Shown here in pieces: positions 60,568 to 64,000 of a stretch of 64,000 nucleotides of DNA. The stretch lies in contig JAJDCO010000098.1 of assembly GCA_029260795.1 (NCBI GenBank), forward strand, positions 1-64,000, in the 5' to 3' direction. The notes beneath the pieces were generated by a model that was given only the letters and a program-made list of their open reading frames with translations, did not search any database and was not told the origin of the DNA. Position numbers and translations under genes: made by a program. Positions within the stretch are counted from its first letter, which is position 1; each line of letters begins with the position of its first letter. Origin of the DNA: Planctomycetota bacterium (GTDB lineage: Bacteria > Planctomycetota > OFTM77).

Positions 60568-61805
60568 GTCCAATAGGCTTGGCGGCCCTTGCCTTGCACG
60601 GGAATGCCCTGAGCCTTCAGCACCTCGTTCTGCAACGCGTACATGCACGCAGCCGCTTCGTCGATCTTGCGCGTGAAGGCGATCGAGCCTTCGAGGATCG
60701 GCTTGAGCTTGTCGCGCTCCTGGATGCGAGCCGGCGGGTACTCGTGCTCGACGACCAGGTGCGTGTTGGCCGGGTCGATGTCGAGCAGCTCGCGGGCGGC
60801 GAGCTGGTGATCGAGCCAGTCGACGCTGCGGTTCTGCAGGTAGGCGAGGGGGTCGTGCTTGGCGGTACCGGGTAGCTCATGCTCGCAGAGGACGATCTGC
60901 TTCTTCCAGGCATTGAGATGGTCGGCCGGGTTGTCGGAGATCTTGCCATTCACGTAGTCGCCGCGCTCGACCGTCTGGCCGCCGTAGCCCCAGGTCGAGA
61001 CGCCCTTGGCGTCGGTGACCTGGCCTTTCACGTGGAAGCCGTCGATCAGGAACGGGTAGCCCTCGTCCTTGAGGACTTGGAAGATCGAGCGTGTGTCCTG
61101 CCCCATCAAGATGGCGTGGGAGGGATCGTAGTGGATGCGGAACTGGTCCCCGACGCCGTGCTTTTCGCAGATGCGGTGCAGGGCGATCCAGGTGCCGGGC
61201 GTGTAGCCGATGTTGTTGTGCCAGTTGTCACCGGGCACCCAGCCCGGCATGGGGCACTGCTCGACGCGGTAGGTGAGCCCACGCGCCTTGGCCTCCTTGA
61301 GCATCGGGATGAAGACGTCCTCGAAGCAGCCGAGGTTCTCGTCCATCGAGAGCTTTTGGTTGCGTCCGACGAAGCCGCAGATCGCATCGACGCCGAGCAG
61401 CGCCGCCGCGTCGAAGCAACGCAGCATGAAGTCCATCTTCTTCTTTCGAGTGGCCGCGTCGTCGTGGAGCATGTTGTCGAAGTAGGCGACATCGGACAGG
61501 CCGACCTTCGTCTCCTTCATCGCGGCCAGCACACGTTGCGCACGCTTCTCATCGAACGGCGCCCGGAGATCGAGCGTGTTGGCGACCGGGTCGAGCATCG
61601 CCTCGGGCGGCACGTCGGTCTCGGTCGGGTGCAGTGCCGCCGAGAGCTGGATGGTGTCGGCGCCGCACTCGCGAGCGTATTGCAGCCAATCCTCCACCGC
61701 GCGATCCGGATCCGGATCCCGGACTTCGCGAGGCGTCAGCTCCTGCAAGGCAGCCGTCAGGATTCCGACCTTCATGAACTTCGGCTCGAACGCTTTGACA
61801 GTCAT
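60564..61805 (-). CDS. Sugar isomerase/epimerase-like TIM-barrel protein
   Basis: The protein has 413 residues from the ATG at 61805 with GAGAGGTG upstream. The fold matches the xylose isomerase-like AP endonuclease 2 superfamily: KVGILTAALQELTPREV start, ADTIQLSAALHP, MLRCFDAAALLGVDAICGFV, GLTYRVEQCP with the metal-ligand Glu, FRIHYDPSHAILMGQD with His-Asp-His ligands, and PFLIDGFHVKG. A divalent-metal-dependent sugar or polyol isomerisation or epimerisation in the cytoplasm is likely; the substrate is not evident. The kinase gene starts inside its stop codon, so the two are translationally coupled. Confidence 0.85.
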   Translation of the reverse strand: MTVKAFEPKFMKVGILTAALQELTPREVRDPDPDRAVEDWLQYARECGADTIQLSAALHPTETDVPPEAMLDPVANTLDLRAPFDEKRAQRVLAAMKETKVGLSDVAYFDNMLHDDAATRKKKMDFMLRCFDAAALLGVDAICGFVGRNQKLSMDENLGCFEDVFIPMLKEAKARGLTYRVEQCPMPGWVPGDNWHNNIGYTPGTWIALHRICEKHGVGDQFRIHYDPSHAILMGQDTRSIFQVLKDEGYPFLIDGFHVKGQVTDAKGVSTWGYGGQTVERGDYVNGKISDNPADHLNAWKKQIVLCEHELPGTAKHDPLAYLQNRSVDWLDHQLAARELLDIDPANTHLVVEHEYPPARIQERDKLKPILEGSIAFTRKIDEAAACMYALQNEVLKAQGIPVQGKGRQAYWT

Positions 61806-61955
61806 GGCCACACCTCTCTCGGCTCACCTCAATCGTGGGACGGTTCCGACGGCAGAGATTCTAAGCGCGGTCGCTGAACGAAGCCATGGCCCGAGCCTCG
61901 AGGAACGAGGGGCGGTAGAGAGATGAGGCGATCTCTCCGCGTTCCCAGAGATCGC

Positions 61956-64000
61956 TCAATCGCCGTCGGACTTCGGCATCGCGAAGGCGGTCTCGTCGAT
62001 GTCGACCTCGAGCTCGACTTTTTCGTACTGCGTGACGATCGTTCCTATCATCGGGTGAATGGCCTTTGACGTCGTCCGGAACGGAAGGAGCAGGCCGCCG
62101 ACGTCTCGGTAGTCTTCGAAGGTCACCGTGGATCCCAGGGCCCCGATGCCGGGGAGATACGGGATGCGCTCTTCGCCCAACAAGCGACCCGACTTCACGC
62201 TCACGTACTTCGTCGTCGACGTACCCAGGTGAGGGACGGCCCGCACGACCCAGCAGGGCTCGCCCGCGAAGTCCCGTTGATAGAGCACGCGGACCTCGCG
62301 ATAGACGGTGCGCCAATCATCGAACATCGCGCCGAAGCTGCCGAGGATGGCCTGCTCGCCTTCCACCCCCACCATCGCCGTCGGTCGGCCGCCCGGCCGC
62401 TGATTCCAAGCCCGGTCGCCGAGCATGCCTAGCCTCTGCTCGCCGAGGCCCTCGAACTGCATCGTGACCAAGCGGTGGCCGCGACCGGAGTAAAGATCGT
62501 CGAGCGTGCCCGTGCGCTTCTGGGCTTGGATGGTCAGCTTCCCGGTCAAACGAAACGGCGAGAGTGTGTCGAAGTTCGCCGCGCCGTGGGCGTCCAAGAC
62601 CCGCTTCATGAGAGCGTCGACCGAAGGCGCCTCCGGGTCCGGGTGGAAGCGCACCATCTGCTCCTCGGCGACGGGGCCCTTCACGTCGATGTGGGTGACG
62701 TTGCCCTTGTCGTCTCGCACGAAGTGCAGCTTCTGGGCCGCGAGCTGCTCGAGGGTCCAAACGTCGGGCTCTTCGCCTGGCTGCAGGCTGAGGATCTGCT
62801 CGCCCGGCACCTCGACCGACAGCTTCCCCTTCTCCAGGACGACCGCGCGGTAGCGTTCTTCGCCCTCGACTCGGTACAGGCCCAAGTAGGGGCGCAGCGT
62901 GTCCGTCGGAATTTCCTGGGTCAGCTCCTCCAGACGCTTCGCGTCCGGGTTCAGGACGGCGGCGTCGAGCGCGCGCTCGAACATCGAGATCGTCTGCTGC
63001 CCCCGCGACTGCGTGAAGTAGAGCACGATCAGGTCGCGCTTCGGAAACGCGATCGCATACGTGCCGTCCGATCCGCCGTGCCCGAAGGCGACGAGCTGCT
63101 TCGAGTCGTCGAGCCAGAGCTGCCACATCCGGCCATAGTGGACTTGAAGGCCTCGGAGCCAGGTCGGGTAGTTCATGCCCGAGACGGGCTCGAGGCCGCG
63201 CGCGATCGCCTCGCTGGAGAGCAAACGCTCGTCGCCGACCTTGCCTCCGTCCATCCACAGTGCCAAGAATCGAGCGTAGTCCTGAGGCGTCGACCAGACG
63301 CTCTGGGATCCCATGGCGAAGGGGTAGAACGCCTTGTCCTCGGGACTCCAGTAGCGGTGCCAGGCGCCCTTCATTCCGACATGGATGCTGGCGAGTCGGG
63401 CGCGACGCGAGTCGTCATCGGCGAACTGGTGATCGCTGTCCGACATGCCCACGGGATCCAGGATGCGCTGGCGGATCTGCTGATCGAGGCGAGCTTCCCC
63501 GATCACCTCGAGCACTGCGCCCAGCGAGTCGCTGCCCGCGTCGCTGTACCGGAAGCGGCTGCCGGGCTCGAAGTCGGGGCCGACGCCCCCGGCCTGATCC
63601 GCGATCTCCTTCAGGCTGTCGTAGGTGTCGAGCTCGCGATCGATGCACGACATCGGAAGCCCGCTGCGATGCGTGATCAGGTGCTCGATCGTGATCGCGG
63701 CGGCCTTGCCTTTAGCGAAGGAAGGCAAGTAGGTGGAAGCCTTCGCGTCGAGCGAGAGATCTCCCGAGTCGATCATCATCTGCGCCAAGGTGCCGGTCAG
63801 CGGCTTGGACATCGACCGGATGTTGACGATCGTCTCCGGCGTCCACTCGGCACGGGACTCCCCGTCCTTGGCGCCGAACGCAGCGTGGAGGACGGTCTTG
63901 CGATTCTTGATCACGAGGAGCTCGGCGCCGACGATGTCCCCGTCCTCGACGAAGCCACGGACGACACCAGAGAGCTGCTCGAGCAGCGCCGGGTCGAGAC
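61956..64000 (-). CDS. Serine hydrolase (class C beta-lactamase family), 5' end beyond the window
   Basis: The frame is open from 61956 to the window edge (at least 681 residues). The hydrolase domain has the catalytic S-x-x-K as RSMSKPLTGTLAQMM, the second motif Y-S-D in RFRYSDAGSDSLG (variant of Y-x-N), and GHGGSDGTY as third motif. Downstream of it, about 200 residues form a DUF3471-like domain (LGLYRVEGEERYRAVVLEKG), then a C-terminal lipoprotein-like beta domain (FEDYRDVGGLLLPFRTTSKA) seen in exported proteins. Unlike the relative at 45835-47214 it keeps the catalytic residues. It is probably secreted or periplasmic; the start and any signal peptide lie outside. Confidence 0.85.
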   Translation of the reverse strand, partial: LDPALLEQLSGVVRGFVEDGDIVGAELLVIKNRKTVLHAAFGAKDGESRAEWTPETIVNIRSMSKPLTGTLAQMMIDSGDLSLDAKASTYLPSFAKGKAAAITIEHLITHRSGLPMSCIDRELDTYDSLKEIADQAGGVGPDFEPGSRFRYSDAGSDSLGAVLEVIGEARLDQQIRQRILDPVGMSDSDHQFADDDSRRARLASIHVGMKGAWHRYWSPEDKAFYPFAMGSQSVWSTPQDYARFLALWMDGGKVGDERLLSSEAIARGLEPVSGMNYPTWLRGLQVHYGRMWQLWLDDSKQLVAFGHGGSDGTYAIAFPKRDLIVLYFTQSRGQQTISMFERALDAAVLNPDAKRLEELTQEIPTDTLRPYLGLYRVEGEERYRAVVLEKGKLSVEVPGEQILSLQPGEEPDVWTLEQLAAQKLHFVRDDKGNVTHIDVKGPVAEEQMVRFHPDPEAPSVDALMKRVLDAHGAANFDTLSPFRLTGKLTIQAQKRTGTLDDLYSGRGHRLVTMQFEGLGEQRLGMLGDRAWNQRPGGRPTAMVGVEGEQAILGSFGAMFDDWRTVYREVRVLYQRDFAGEPCWVVRAVPHLGTSTTKYVSVKSGRLLGEERIPYLPGIGALGSTVTFEDYRDVGGLLLPFRTTSKAIHPMIGTIVTQYEKVELEVDIDETAFAMPKSDGD

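Noticed and set aside
1..64000. tRNA or rRNA genes, including tRNA-Sec
   Set aside because: I saw no cloverleaf-like or rRNA-like sequence by eye; a covariance search would be needed to be certain.

Overview
The window is GC-rich (roughly two-thirds G+C), with no rRNA, tRNA or CRISPR array that I can recognise. Its gene content suggests an environmental bacterium of the Planctomycetota, possibly a deep-branching lineage; Acidobacteriota or Myxococcota cannot be excluded. The grounds are an adjacent DUF1592/DUF1552 pair, several Ser/Thr kinases (one carrying a formylglycine-enzyme-like sulfatase-modifying domain, one followed by helical repeats), an ECF sigma factor fused to a membrane segment and carboxypeptidase-regulatory-like domains, TolB-like repeat proteins, many multiheme cytochromes, and palindromic intergenic repeats. 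This assignment is inference; no marker gene was available.

Layout. 0-10 kb: a secreted beta-propeller-like protein, the sigma fusion with a partner exported repeat protein, and a secreted esterase. 9.4-12.6 kb: DUF1552 and DUF1592 genes. 12.7-14.3 kb: a threonine synthase fragment, a second coding fragment and an unknown gene. 14.5-18.6 kb: a two-gene exported pair (zinc phospholipase C-like protein and a lipoprotein). 18.8-20.4 kb: a remnant locus with a REP-associated transposase (RAYT) flanked by REP-like hairpins, then a CopZ-like Fe-S protein. 20.5-32 kb: signalling genes (a truncated kinase, two complete kinases, a hybrid histidine kinase), interrupted by a MerB-like gene with an in-frame UGA, a DUF4345 gene, an asparagine synthase fragment and a secreted monoheme protein. 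32.4-34.6 kb: an ArsR-type regulator divergent from an S41 peptidase. 35.1-45.6 kb: a six-gene electron-transfer cluster. 45.8-64 kb: a degenerate beta-lactamase-fold protein, an ECF sigma/anti-sigma-like pair, a desaturase, an RRM protein, a sortilin-like BNR protein, a sigma-54 activator, a glycosyltransferase, a kinase/helical-repeat pair, a sugar isomerase-like protein and a serine hydrolase cut by the window edge.

Two things stand out. First, the MerB-like gene at 23445-24125 reads through a UGA exactly where organomercurial lyase has its catalytic Cys159. It keeps the Cys96/Asp99 equivalents, and a GGTC-capped hairpin lies just after the UGA. This looks like a selenoprotein. Second, the 35-45.6 kb cluster encodes a membrane-anchored Fe-S flavoprotein, a b-type membrane cytochrome, a 26-heme cytochrome, a 10-heme lipoprotein, an outer-membrane barrel and an 11-heme lipoprotein. 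That is 47 CXXCH sites arranged in order from inner membrane to cell surface, as expected for a trans-envelope electron conduit.

Gene decay is common. Fragments of threonine synthase, asparagine synthase, a Tat-exported protein, a SnoaL-like protein and a kinase all sit beside dispersed repeats. Several such repeat families (REP-like hairpins, GGGACCGCGGG-type palindromes, a CCCGAAT/ATTCGGG palindrome, short tandem arrays) fill most of the intergenic space.
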